Below are positions 1 to 10,751 of a stretch of DNA of 64,000 nucleotides, in pieces. The stretch covers positions 81,211,135 through 81,275,134 of the forward strand of contig CM060307.1 in assembly GCA_030674185.1 (NCBI GenBank), given 5' to 3'. A model generated the notes under the pieces. The model was not told the origin of the DNA. It did not search any database and was given only the letters and a program-made list of their open reading frames with translations. Within the stretch, counting starts at the first letter, position 1, and each line of letters begins with the position of its first letter. The translations under genes and the position numbers were made by a program. Origin of the DNA: Monoplex corrugatus (Eukaryota > Mollusca > Gastropoda > Littorinimorpha > Ranellidae).

Positions 1-117
1 GTGTGTGTGTGTGTGTGTGAGTGTGTGTGCGTGCGTGCGTGCGTGCGTGTGTGTCTTTTCGGCGCTTGGATTTGATTTTGTCGAGATTTTGCGCTATATA
101 AATATTGTAATTATTAT
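1..117 (+). mobile_element. 3' tail of a LINE (L2/CR1-like), cut by the window edge
   Basis: A (GT)n/(GTGC)n run leads into a segment ending in GCGCTATATAAAT and an AT-rich tail. The same sequence, including the GT/GC-rich lead, closes the LINE 3' end at 33000-33560, where part of the reverse transcriptase C-terminus is still readable. I therefore read this as the 3' tail of another copy whose body lies outside the window. Confidence 0.6.
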
Positions 118-325
118 GTATGCATGTGCGTACGTATGTATGTAGTTGTATGTATGTATGTATGTATGTATGTATGTATGTATGTATGTATACGCTTAGA
201 TTTATGTATGTATGTATGTATGCATGTATACGCTCAGCTTAGATTTATGTATGTAAGTATGTATGCATGTATGTATGCATGTATACGCTCATATTATGTA
301 GGTATGTATGCATGTATACGCTCAG
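118..325. repeat. (TATG)n microsatellite with embedded tail fragments
   Basis: Long tetranucleotide runs of TATG are interrupted several times by short pieces resembling the LINE tail (TACGCTTAGATTTATG and TACGCTCAGCTTAG). The pattern suggests the microsatellite expanded from the tail of the preceding LINE and carried pieces of it along. Open frames here are microsatellite translations. Confidence 0.8.
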
Positions 326-390
326 CGCTTAGTTTGATTTTATCAAGATTTTGCGCTATATAAATAAAATATATTATTATTATTATTAAT
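326..390 (+). mobile_element. Second LINE 3' tail, GCGCTATATAAAT type
   Basis: This repeats the tail motif at 64-117 and 33476-33545, followed by an (ATT)n run. It abuts the broken RTE reverse transcriptase starting at about 391, so the junction marks one retroelement interrupting another. Confidence 0.65.
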
Positions 391-1162
391 ATCATTTTCC
401 CTCCAACCTTTAATCCAGGGTCTTCTTCTAGGTTTCTCATGATGTTTTCGCTATATAGTGAAAACAGATCTGGTGACAAACACAACCCTGTCTGACTCCT
501 CTTTTGATGTTTTGAAAAGAGCTTATATTGTTTTCTATTCTCATTGCAGCTGTTTGTTCCCAGTACATATTCCTGATTATTCGTAGATCTTTTCCATCGA
601 CATTGAGTCTCTCCAGTTGGTTGATCAATTCTTCATGTCGTACCCGATCGAAAGCCTTGGTATAGTCAACAAAGCATAAATACAAATCCTTATTCATCTC
701 AACTGACCTCTCTATGATAGTTCTTAGGATGTATATGGCATTAATAGTTCCTTTCCCCTCAACAAATCCACACTGTTCTTCTGCTATTTCTCTTTTGATT
801 CTATTCCTTGTCCTCATCATGATTATTCTTAACAGGATTTTTGTTACATGACTCATCAAACTGATTGTGCGATGGAGTTCGCATTCTATAGCCCCTGTCT
901 TCTTTGGAAGTGCAATGAAAATTGATTTTGACATATCTTTGGGGATTTTTCCAGTGTCATAAATTTCATTTAGGAGGACTGTTATTTTTTCTATGCCAAA
1001 TTCCTCCAGGGCTTCAATCATCTCTGTAGTAATGTTGTCTGGTCCTGGGGCTTTTCCTGGTTTCATCTTTTTCAGTGCTGCTCTGACTTCATCTTTCATT
1101 ATGGGTGGTCCTTCAAAGTTCTTTTTTATGATGTGTTCTTCGTTTCTATCATCCTCAAAAAG
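391..1162 (-). pseudogene. RTE-type LINE reverse transcriptase, truncated and frameshifted
   Basis: Read on the minus strand, this is the palm of a non-LTR reverse transcriptase. A PGKAPGPDNITTEMI segment is followed by FVDYTKAFDRVRHEEL, which carries the first catalytic Asp, and by KRGVRQGC near 490. After that block the frame shifts by one base and continues as LSPDLFSLYSENIMRNL to about 391, where a foreign LINE tail takes over. The FADD/YADD catalytic block and everything after it are missing, so the copy is dead. It is the downstream half of the element whose endonuclease lies at 1454-2998. The family resembles the RTE/BovB group by its FVDY and GVRQGC blocks. Confidence 0.85.
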
Positions 1163-1345
1163 GTACACACGGGGGGGTACGCACAAACAAAACAAAACTA
1201 CTTCTGCCCACTACTGGTGGAGTATGCGAGCTCCCGACGTGAACACGCCAGGAGACGCGGCTCCAACCACAGCTTCAGTCAAAGATTCGTTCCACTCAGG
1301 GATGGTTCGCGGGAGGAACGAATACATTCTGTAATCCCGTGAACA
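1163..1345 (-). mobile_element. 3' end of a Jockey/CR1-group LINE nested in the RTE element
   Basis: The minus strand of about 1330-1218 reads SFLPRTIPEWNESLTEAVVG and then an A/S-rich stretch ending at a stop. This is the typical C-terminal signature of CR1/Jockey-group reverse transcriptases; compare ASFLPRTIKNWNSLQQGTVE in the ORF at 40860-42344. A short T/G-rich segment follows. It separates the RTE endonuclease and reverse transcriptase halves, so it is most simply a 5'-truncated insertion. The exact ends are uncertain. Confidence 0.65.
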
Positions 1346-1453
1346 CTGGAGTCTAGCAAGGTGCCTTCTCCTTTGGTGCTCTCAACTTTGATTCCTGGGA
1401 TTTGTGTATTTTGCCAAAATCCACCTGGACCATGTTGTTAATAATTTTGTACA

Positions 1454-2998
1454 TCATAGTGAGCCTTGCGATCTTACGTTGTCTTTTTCCATGATAAGCG
1501 TGCCATCTTTTGATTTTAAGCAACCAGTTGATGAGCATGTATTTTTCCTGTGAACAATTTCTTCAATTCGTCTGTACATACCCTGAGGATCCATTTTGTG
1601 TCGTTCTTCTATCTCTTTGCATTTTGTGTTCAGCCAAGCTTCCTTAGCTTCATTGCACCTATACCTGATTTCTTTGTTTATCTTCCTGTATATCTCCTCG
1701 TTTCTCTTTGCCTTCCTCCTTTTCTCCATCAGGCCCAAAATTTCATTAGTCATCCAACTCTTTTTTGCTTTTCTATTTGCCTTAGGGATTTCCTCACAAG
1801 CTTCATTTATAGAACTTCTCAACTTTGTCCATTGTTCCTCACTGTCACCAATGTCTTCCAGAGCACTGAATTTGTTTTGAACATGTACATTAAATTTTTG
1901 ACGTGTCATTTCATCTGTCTTCAAGAGTCCAAGGTTTAGTTTGATGTTGCTTTTGGTCTGTTTCCTTTTCCTCAATTTCAGCCTAAACCTTCCCACTACC
2001 GGATTGTGGTCACTGTTGCAGTCTGCGCCTGGTAGTGTTTTTGCTGACAGTAAAGAATTTCTAAATCTTTTGTTGATCAGGATGTAGTCAATTTGATTTT
2101 TGGTATTATCTCCTGGACTCATCCAAGTCCATTTTCTTCTGTTAGGCTGCTCAAACCAGATGTTTCCTACTATGAACTCATTCATCTGTGCCCATTCTAC
2201 AAGCTTCCCCCCTCTTTCGTTTTGTGTACCAAGGCCATGAGGTCCAACTATATCCTCCAACCTATCCTGTCCCACTTTAGCATTAAAATCTCCCATTATG
2301 ACTGTAACTTCCTGTGATTTACTTTGGACCTTGGCCATCTCTAAAACTTCGTAGAAGTTGTCGATGTCTTCCTGAGTACTTGCGGATGTTGGTGCATACA
2401 CCTGTATGATGTTGATATCAAAAGGTTTCCCTCTGAATTTGACCAGTAAAACTCTGTCGGACACTGCCCAGTATCCTTTAACTGCTTTTGATTTGTCTTT
2501 GTCCATTATGATGCCTACTCCTCTTTCATGTGAATTACCACCAGAGTATATCACTGTATATTCTCCTGATGTTATCATGCCTGCCCCCTTCCATCTCATT
2601 TCCCCTAGTCCTAAAATACTGATGTTAAGCCTTTCCATCTCCACTTTGATGTTGTCCAATTTACCTTTCTGCAACATTGTTCTTATATTCCATGTTGCCA
2701 CCTTGGTGTTGAATTTAATTTTGGTTTTGGTCGCAGTAGCTGGCTGACGGTCTGGTGTCACCTGCGCCGCATGACAGTCCCTACCGGACGAAGGTGCTCC
2801 ACAGGAGCACCTATTGACGTCGTTAACTTTATTCTTTATTCTTCCTCTGTCCATGGATTTCCAGGGGAAAAGTACGATGGTTTCCCCTTGCCTTCCATCG
2901 GTTTTTTCTTTTAGGGTTGACTCCCTTAGCCTTACTCTCTCCCGAGATGTCCACAAGGCAGTGGAGCTATTTACCCATATAGATATACATTTGTTCAT
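1454..2998 (-). pseudogene. RTE-type LINE 5' half: leader plus apurinic endonuclease domain
   Basis: The 514-codon open frame encodes a poorly conserved leader (residues 1-97) and then a complete APE-type endonuclease. Catalytic blocks are visible: ATWNIRT (N104), GEMRW (E133), YAPTS (Y201), MGDFNAKVG (D237, N239), NQIDYILI (D304) and NSDHNPV (D330, H331). A basic linker rich in RKAKRNEE follows. This enzyme nicks target DNA for target-primed reverse transcription. In animal databases such proteins are often mislabelled as craniofacial development protein 2-like. The frame is cut off where the nested LINE sits (1163-1345). Sequence related to 2820-2985 recurs at 61384-61639 and 63600-63850, marking it as the element's 5' region. 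No intact element remains. Confidence 0.88.
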
Positions 2999-3349
2999 TC
3001 ATTTATTTATCTAGCCTACTTATTCATTTATTTATTTACTTATTCATTTATTTATTTATTTATTCACTTCTTTATATATTCTTAAATTCATCTTTAACTG
3101 TAAAAAGCGACTGGTTGTTGGAGGACATCTCACAAACAAGCAACTAGCAGAAAATGATGCTGGCCGATCTCGTATGCCGCTAAGTGAAGAAAAGAACAAA
3201 TCACACCGAATGGCCGTCGTTTGGGTCACTTGCAATCTCCTTTAGGCCCATTCTGTGACACCTCAAACGCCGCAGTAGAACGTCCTGCGAGTTGTAGAAC
3301 GTTCGATGATAGTTAAGAAACCAGCTCTGGCTCCGATTGTGTCTCCCAG
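2986..3349. other. (TTTA/TTCA)n run, then unassigned sequence
   Basis: A tetranucleotide run (about 2990-3065) is followed by about 280 bases in which I recognise no gene or repeat family. No frame is long or family-like. Confidence 0.6.
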
Positions 3350-3541
3350 TTAACCCTTTGACTCCCGAACCCTATCCAACAATTGCAAATACTTAACCTT
3401 TGACTCCCTCACACTATCCACCAGCTTCCTGCAAGAAGCTGGTGGATAGGATGAGGGAATTAAAGGGTTAAGTTTTTACTTTGCAAGCATAGTTGGTAAT
3501 GCAGGATGCTGGTGGACAGGGTGCGGGATTCAAAGAGTTAA
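3350..3541 (-). mobile_element. TTAA foldback MITE, copy A
   Basis: Both ends are TTAA: TTAACCCTTTGACTCCC on the left and a diverged complement ending GAGTTAA on the right. A nearly perfect inner palindrome (3393-3471) centres on the Pst-like GCTTCCTGCAAGAAGC and begins and ends with TTAA as well. The long arm with the CAGCATCCTGCATT-type sequence is on the right, so this copy is inverted relative to copies B-F. It contains no coding sequence. Confidence 0.88.
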
Positions 3542-3960
3542 ACTTATAGATCATTGCTACGGAGCAGGCACTTTGCTGCCACGTCCATCCACGTCACAAT
3601 GGCCTGATTACCCCAGATATTTGAATGGCAGCTGATTCGGTTCTAACAAAGAACTGGACGATTTTTGAGCTGTTCGATCGATAGCGTAACAAGTACTGGC
3701 TAATTCACAGGTCGTTAGCCTGAATATACCAAGCGTAGCAATGAACAATTAAGAAGAACAAAAGCTTCTCCATCCGATTATGCGGCCTACTATGCTGTGA
3801 TGTATTCATGCCAAATTGACATGAATACACTATATCATGGCAGTAACTAAAAAAATAAATAAATAAATAAAAATTGCCAAAACCATTTGATCACATCACA
3901 ATGCTACTATGTGAAAGTTTATGGAAATGAATAACTATGATATAAGGGTATCCAAGGTTG
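3542..3960. other. Unassigned intergenic sequence
   Basis: I see no gene, no recognisable transposon protein and no strong repeat apart from an (AATA)n patch at about 3850-3872. Confidence 0.5.
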
Positions 3961-4660
3961 TCATAGCCGAGGGGTGGCAATGGGGACAGGCTCCCATTGT
4001 CTATAAAATGCCCCTCACGGCGCGCGTCTCCAACAGCCTCTGACAACTAAGTCCAGCTCCTAGCCTGCTCGTGTGGCTTAGATATAAGCCCGGCGGAACT
4101 GCTACTACTGATAGGAGAAGGGGTGAAGGCGGGTTACTGGCGCCTGAAAAACCAGTGCTTTGGGTAGATGGGGCTCATCAGTCTGGGAAGACAGCTCATC
4201 TAAGAGAAGGAAAACTCTGATTTCAAACCTCCGCTGCCTTGCGGCCATACCCACTCATAGGAAAGGCTTCGGGAGTCAACCCTGAGGAAAAATCCGGAGT
4301 CGGAGTCCCTAAGGCAGTTCGCCGTTGTCTACAACCTCGTTCTGGCAACTCCTGCGTCGCCCCTGGTACCAGGCGTACAGGCCTCCGTCTTTCCCCTGGA
4401 TTCTACTAGTGGCGAGGAGAGGGGGGATCTGCTGCATGGGCAACAACTCGTCCTCCATATTCACTTGCCCAGGCCTGCACTGGAGAGGTCACTCCAGCTT
4501 CGCTGGTAACACAGCATCGACACAACACGGAGAGTAGCAGATACTGGTTTTAAGCCTAGGCTTTTTTGGCGTAAGTGCACGTCATGACCACAACGCCTCC
4601 TGGTGCAGACTATCATCTCCTGAGATGTAAAGAGGCCGACGACGACGATATAAGGGAAAC
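3961..4660 (+). other. GC-richer repeat-like block, possibly a LINE 5' leader
   Basis: This block is visibly richer in GC than its surroundings and has no long open frame. Its phrasing (GGTACCAGGCGTACAGGC, TTCACTTGCCCAGGCCTGC and similar) reminds me of untranslated leaders of RTE/BovB-like LINEs, but no EN or RT domain follows. The assignment is a guess from composition and memory. Confidence 0.3.
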
Positions 4661-4926
4661 TCTTGACAAAGGCCTGGGAAATGCTGGTCGATTAGCAAAT
4701 ATCATACAGTCGATTAGTCCATGCCGTACTAACTATATCTTAGTCTGAAAAGAGATGGGGAAAAGCTTCAGTGATATCATTTGGTTAGATCCGTACCACT
4801 CTTCAAATGACTAATCAGATCTGTTTCGTGCTGCGTTACACTGCATTGCACAGTGTTGGCACAATAGAACTCTTAGATCGTATTCAAGCTGCTTTCCCAG
4901 ATCGATATAATGTTGATAAGTGCAAA

Positions 4927-5000
4927 GCCTTTGTTGTTGGTGTTGGTTGTTGTTGTTGCTGTTGTTGTTGTTGTTGTTGTAATTATTGTTGTTGTTGTCC
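4927..5000. repeat. (GTT)n microsatellite
   Basis: A trinucleotide GTT/TTG run. The poly-Cys, poly-Val and poly-Asn frames across it are artefacts. Confidence 0.9.
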
Positions 5001-5164
5001 ATAACATAAATTTTTGTTCAAATATGAAACTGGATTTCTGCCTGCAGACTTTTCAAAAAGACAACTGTTGCGACGGATTCTTTTACTTACGTTAAGTATA
5101 TGACACAGGATAGTGTGGATTCATCCGAAATATTAATTACCTAGTGCCCATTACTCGAATCTAG

Positions 5165-5285
5165 TAGAGTTGAGAGAAGCTGGAGATGGTCGAATATCTG
5201 TCCGAATCGAACCCAGAACCTCTCACATCCTAGACTGATATCCTGAGCACTAAGCCATTACTCCACTCCCATCCATTCGTATCAC
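5165..5285 (-). mobile_element. tRNA-derived SINE head
   Basis: The minus strand carries an A-box-like TGGCTTAGTGC (about 5255) and, some 45 bases on, a B-box GGGTTCGATTC (about 5200), the internal RNA polymerase III promoter of a tRNA. Folding is too degraded for a real tRNA. The body and tail of the SINE would continue towards lower coordinates but I cannot fix its end. Confidence 0.6.
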
Positions 5286-5574
5286 GATGACGCATACCCT
5301 AGGTATGTCAGGCATTCACACAACAAGGTGGAAAGTGCTGCTTCATCATCACATCAGCGCATGATCGATTCCTGCCACGTCCTGAAAATCAAACAGCACA
5401 GGCCCTGGGAATTTCTGATGTGCAGCATCCATCTTAGCCATGGACCTGTGTAGATAGACAGGCATCTAGCTCAGTTGCATTCTGAGATAGATAACATAAC
5501 CTCGCTATGGCTTGGGGTTCACCAGCGTACATATCTAAATAGTGTTACCGTATCATTCGATTGGCCTCAATTCG

Positions 5575-6125
5575 GGTGTATGTTTGTGTTTGTTTGTTTG
5601 TTTGTTTGTTTGCTTATTTGTTTGGTTATTCGTTCGTTCGTCCGTTCGTTCGTTCGTTCGTTGATTGGTTGGTTGGTTGACTGGTTGGTTGGCTGGGTGG
5701 GTAGGTGGGTGGGTGGGTGGCTGGTTGGTTGGTTGGTTGGTTGGTTGGTTGGTTGGTAGGTTGGCTGGCTGGCTGGTTGTTTTTCCGCGCAAATTTCTGT
5801 TATTATAAAGCAAGAAAAGGAAAAAGGATGAAAAACAATCAATTTACAACTTCAATTCTGTTAATTGAAAGCAAGAAAGGAATAAAAAGATGATAAGCAA
5901 TCATTTCACGGAGAAGTTTGCGATACAAATGCCAAAACTGAAACAGAAAACAAACAAAAAAGACTGACTGAAAGCACAGCTAAGCCACTAAAAAATCGAT
6001 TGATTGATTGGTTGATTGATTGATTGATTGATTGATTCATTCATTCATTCATTCATTGATTTGACTCACTGACTGGCTCACTGATTGATTCATTCATTCA
6101 TTCATTCATTCATTTATTCATGGAC
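5575..6125. repeat. (GTTT)n, (GTTC)n, (GGTT)n and (TGAT)n/(TCAT)n microsatellites
   Basis: Successive tetranucleotide arrays at 5580-5785 change unit stepwise (GTTT to GTTC to GGTT/GGGT). A second array of TGAT and TCAT units lies at 5995-6125. About 200 bases of A-rich unique-looking sequence separate them. No gene. Confidence 0.9.
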
Positions 6126-6202
6126 TGATATCCTATATGTAAATAGACTGTTATCGAATAAACAGTGGTCCTTTCGCAGGCTCAGTATACCTCCACCTCG
6201 GT

Positions 6203-6205
6203 ATG

Positions 6206-6296
<91 letters not shown>

Positions 6297-6400
6297 TGCG
6301 CGCGCGCGCGCGTGATAAATCTGTGTACAGTGATGTCACAATGATACGAGTGCAATCATGTGTGCTGGTTTATGTACATGTAGATGTGTGTATGCCACTC

Positions 6401-6459
<59 letters not shown>

Positions 6460-6519
6460 TGTGTGTGCGTGCGTGTATGTGTGTGTGTGTGCCTGCGGGG
6501 GGGGGGGGGCGTTTGTGGT

Positions 6520-6577
<58 letters not shown>
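6203..6577. repeat. (TG)n microsatellites with a poly-G tract
   Basis: Two long TG arrays (6207-6295 and 6400-6577) are separated by about 90 unique bases. The second is broken by a G10 tract near 6497-6508. Alternating purine-pyrimidine DNA of this length can adopt Z-form. Cys-Val and Thr-His frames here are not genes. Confidence 0.95.
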
Positions 6578-7355
6578 GTGTTTGAAAAATGTTCATTTTC
6601 TTGTTGGTGTTCTTGCCATTCTAGTATTCATATACTTGATGTCTCACAAAAATATACTGCATTAACTTTACAGTATATGTGTAATATACATGTTGAACAA
6701 CTGTATACATTTCTTCACAACAAACTATTTGTAATGTTTATACATTTGATGTCTTGCTAAAAATAAGTTCTCAGTGTGTTAAGTTTACTTATAAATGAAA
6801 ATACGTGCTGTGCGCGTGCGTGTATAGGCTGCGTAGCCATTGCAGTTGGTCCCTTTTAATTCATTAATTATTACCGTCTTTCTTTGTTGATCCATGTCTG
6901 AACAATGATGGGAAGGTGGGCGAGCGTATGCGGTATGTATGTATGCGTGTGTGTTTGCACGTGCATCCAAAGGTGCATGTATGCGTAGATGTTGTTGATG
7001 ATACATGTTATGTGTATCCATGATATGGGACTGTGTGTAGGCTATATTTTCATGTATATACCTTTCTTTCTCTTTTTTTTTCTCCCCCCTTTCACTAATT
7101 GTTTAATATTATTTTGATTTGATTTTCATTCTTACTTAGAAGGTAATTTGTAGTTGTTTTTAGTGTTGACTTTTTTCGTTGCTAAATTTGAGTAATCTTA
7201 TAGCATTTTTACATTAGATTGTTTTTTGTTTTGTTTTTATTGAGCGAAGGCTGAATGTATAATCAAAGTTGCTGCTTACCCTATAACCTTAAAAAAAAGT
7301 GTTTCGGCGTGGCTTGTCTTTGTCTTGTCTTATTTTGTTTAAAAACAACAACAAC
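6578..7355. other. Unassigned AT-rich sequence
   Basis: No coding potential, RNA gene or recognised repeat is visible apart from short homopolymer and (AAC)n patches. Confidence 0.5.
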
Positions 7356-7364
7356 AACAACAGA

Positions 7365-8130
7365 GTTTCCTCTGATGACAATCTTTCTAGATTATTTATA
7401 TCTGAGTTTACTCTGATGACAGTCTGTCTAGACTATTTATATCAGAGTTTACTCTGATGACAGTCTGTCTAGACTATTTATATCAGAGTTTACTCTGATG
7501 ACAGTCTGTCTAGACTATTTATATCAGAGTTTACCCTGATATGATGACAGTCTGTCTAGACTATTTATATCAGAGTTTACTCTGATGACAGTCTGTCTAG
7601 ACTATTTATATCAGAGTTTACTCTGATGACAGTCTGTCTAGACTATTTATATCAGAGTTTACCCTGATATGATGACAGTCTGTCTAGACTATTTATATCA
7701 GAGTTTACACTCACACTGATGACTGTCTAGATTATTTTATAATATTTAGATCAGTTTTAGAGTTTACACTGATGACAGTCTGTCTAGACTATTTATATCA
7801 GTTTATTGTCATGACTGTTGAGAAAAGCTGTCTTTCACTCGTACAGCAGGCCAGTCCAACTTTTAGGATTAACACGTTTTTTTTATCTTCCAGTCGCCAT
7901 CTTCTCATCCCGGTAGCACACTCGCTACGTTATTCAAAGGGGAGATCACTCTATTGACAATAGTAAACAACCATCAACAATGACAGTCTGTCTAGACTAT
8001 TTATATCAGTTTACTCTGATCATTCTATCTAGACTAATAGTATCAGTTTACTCTCATGATGGTCTGTCTATACTATTTTTGTCAGAGTTTTACACTGATG
8101 ACAGTCTGTCTAGACTATTTATATCTTTGT
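7365..8130. repeat. 41-bp minisatellite, split by a 175-bp spacer
   Basis: About ten units of a 41-bp repeat (GATGACAGTCTGTCTAGACT followed by ATTTATATCAGAGTTTACTCT) run from 7375 to 7805. Two are variants of about 46 bp carrying an extra GATAT. After about 175 bases of unrelated sequence, four diverged units follow at 7980-8130. Each unit holds two short dyads, GTCTAGAC and ATCAGAG-TTTA-CTCTGAT, so single strands could form serial hairpins. It is a satellite-type repeat with no gene content. Confidence 0.92.
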
Positions 8131-8507
8131 TCCCTCCCAGCCATCACGGTGATGTCACCTGGACTGACAGCCTGGGAGGTATCGTAATATTGATTCGACG
8201 CCAGTCCAGTCTGCTGAGTACATGAAATGCCCAAAGCCATTTTCTTTAATCTCTAAACAAGATGATGGAACCGTGGAGTACTATGGGATGTTTTGTGTTT
8301 GTCTGTTTTTTTGCTTTTGTTGGTTTGGCTTGCGATTGCTCTCTCCCTTTTCTGTGTATAGTTTTCTCTGTATCTCTGTCTCTGTTTCTGTCTTGTCTGT
8401 CTCTCTCTGTCTCTGTCTCTGTCTTTGTTTCTGTCTGTCTGTCTCTCTCTGTATCTCTGTCTCTGTTTCTGTCTGTCTCTCTCTCTGTCTCTGTCTCTAT
8501 CTCTGTT

Positions 8508-8572
<65 letters not shown>

Positions 8573-8745
8573 GGGTACATCAGGTAATCTCCTTCTGTAA
8601 GGGTACATCAGGCATTCTGCCTTTCACAAAATATATTGTATGTGTGTGTGTGTGTTATATATATTATGTATGTATGTATGTATGTATGATGTGTGTGTGT
8701 GTGTGTGTGCGCGCGCGCGTGCCTGCACGTGCGTGTGCGTGTGCG
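8131..8745. repeat. (CTCTGT)n/(CT)n and (TG)n/(TATG)n microsatellites
   Basis: After about 240 bases with nothing recognisable, CTCTGT/CTGT/CT repeats occupy about 8340-8570. TG, TATG and GCGC-containing runs occupy 8635-8745. Ser-Leu-Val-Cys frames are artefacts. Confidence 0.88.
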
Positions 8746-9545
8746 TGCTCATTTTTCTTTTTTGTTCTATTCGCTTTCTTCTGGGGTTTTTTTTTTCCGA
8801 ACATTTTTAATCTAAACATGCACTCTTTATGAAAACAATTACAGGAACAGTCAAGAATATTTTTGAAAGTTACGCTGCCAGAATGGTGTATCTGCCTGCT
8901 TTATTTGTTTTTTAATACATCATTCTGGCAATAATCTTCAATTTATTCGTTTTTGTTGTTTATGTAGACGGCTATGATGTCTTGGGAACCACAGAAGAGA
9001 CCAAGTCCATTTAAACTTAGGCATCCGTGACTGAGTGAGGCATGTAGTCCAAGTTCAGCGAAGATCTTTCCTATATTGGTGTGTTTGAACCCCTAATGGT
9101 CCCCAAAAAAGTTATTGTGGGATTTTTAGGTTCCTATCCAAAAATGATCATGCTATGGAGTGGTTGACTGGGACCAGACTGTTGACGCTAATCCACGAAA
9201 TGGATGTGTCATCGAGAGTGTTGTTCGAATTAATTTCCGCAAGTGTCTGTACTTCTCGAGGCTAGTTGATGCCAGGACAAATTATGACAGTAAGCGTGGA
9301 GTAGAGCTCTGTCACGTAGTCTCATTTTCTAAACTGGAACTCCATAGCATCATCACTAACTTCTCCTTTCTTATCATCATAGCATTATGAAGAACTGTTG
9401 CAGACTCTGTGGTATTTCATGCCCCTGCTCCTATGGTGTGACCTCAGTCCCAGTGGGTTTGGAGGTGTGTTAATTAAAGAACTGAAAAAGAGTGGCTTGG
9501 AGGTAGTGCCACAGGGGCGATGCAGAAGATGAGGCAACAAAACAA
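8746..9545. other. Unassigned sequence with a 15-bp hairpin
   Basis: A dyad GCCAGAATGGTGTAT ... ATACATCATTCTGGC (about 8878-8936) is the only clear structure. A 76-codon frame at 9160 has no recognisable family. I see no gene. Confidence 0.5.
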
Positions 9546-9551
9546 AATCTT

Positions 9552-9870
<319 letters not shown>

Positions 9871-10016
9871 TGGTGTGAATATTCTTGCTTTTAAACTGTG
9901 TGTCTTTCTACGCTTTCCTCTCCTTCCTTCATCCATTTTCATTCTGCTTCCGATTCTCCTGTCTTTCACCTTTCCCTCCCCACCATTTTTCTTGTCCTCT
10001 TTTCTTTCCAGACAGA

Positions 10017-10055
10017 ATAATAATGATAATAATGATATTATTATTAATGTTATTA

Positions 10056-10097
<42 letters not shown>

Positions 10098-10150
10098 CAT
10101 CATCATCGTCGTCGTCACCATCATCAGTCATAATGATGATGGAGATGACA
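10017..10150. repeat. (ATT)n/(ATC)n microsatellite
   Basis: Trinucleotide ATT units pass into ATC/GTC units. This is typical of decayed LINE tails (compare the ATG-type RTE tails near 62225 and 63410), but no LINE body is readable next to it. Confidence 0.85.
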
Positions 10151-10184
10151 ACCATGATGCTATGCAGTTCTGTCTAGGATTGAG

Positions 10185-10475
10185 GCAGCGTGAGAGGGCT
10201 GCACTCTACATTTGCCATAATAACACGTCCTGGTGTCAGTCTGGTCTTAAAGATACAGACGCCTGCGGTGTTGGTCAAGAGATTTAAAACAACACCCTCA
10301 TAGACACATCCGTGAAGTAGCCTAGATGACACTCGTGTGACATGTGGCCCAGTCTTCCCAAAATGAGCCCTACTCTGGAGAGAAGCCAGTTGGGCCTGAC
10401 AAATCCCCAAACTGATTTTGGTAGCCGATTCCAACCCGCAACCTTTCAGGTTTTACCATTCTTTTGATTAAGGAT
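10185..10475 (-). mobile_element. SINE-like repeat, family shared with 17055-17460
   Basis: Segments such as GCACTCTACA...CATAATA...TCTGGTGTCA, CCCAGTCTTCCC and a closing GATTCCAACCCGCAACCTTTC recur in the same order at 17055-17460. On the minus strand the last motif resembles a tRNA T-arm/B-box (GGTTGCGGGTTGGAATC). I read this as a diverged tRNA-derived SINE. Boundaries are approximate. Confidence 0.6.
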
Positions 10476-10555
10476 ACAGAGGAATTGAGATGTCTGCCAT
10501 ACAGCATGGGTGATAATATAACATTGCACAGTCGTGGCAATGTAAAGCCTACGTA

Positions 10556-10751
10556 TTAACCCTTTGACTCCCGCAGCCTGTCCACCAGCATCCTTCAATT
10601 GTCAACCATGTTAGCAAAGCAAAAACTTCACCGTTTGACTCTCTCCTACCCTTACCACCAGCTTCCTGCAAGAAGCTGCTGGATAGGGTGAGAGAGTCAC
10701 AGAGTAAATTTTTTGCAGTTGATGGATAGGGTGCGGGAGTCAAATTGTTAA
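10556..10751 (+). mobile_element. TTAA foldback MITE, copy B
   Basis: Begins TTAACCCTTTGACTCCCGCA and ends GGGAGTCAAATTGTTAA. The CAGCATCCTTCAATTGTCAACCATG-type left arm, an inner palindrome around GCTTCCTGCAAGAAGC, and a short right arm with TTTTGCAGTTGATGG are all present. The inner palindrome has lost its own TTAA ends by point mutation. Confidence 0.88.

Noticed and set aside
1454..2998. A host craniofacial development protein 2-like gene
   Set aside because: The domain is an APE-type LINE endonuclease followed by RTE reverse transcriptase; the host-gene name is a known database mislabel.
5165..5285. A functional tRNA on the minus strand
   Set aside because: Only A- and B-box-like motifs survive; stems do not pair over the full cloverleaf, so a SINE head is the better reading.
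6151..6596. Long Cys-Val, Thr-His and Val-Cys open frames
   Set aside because: They are translations of (TG)n arrays on both strands; there is no codon structure independent of the dinucleotide.
7365..8130. Regular repeats suggesting a CRISPR array
   Set aside because: Units are contiguous with no unique spacers between them and the host is a eukaryote; this is a minisatellite.
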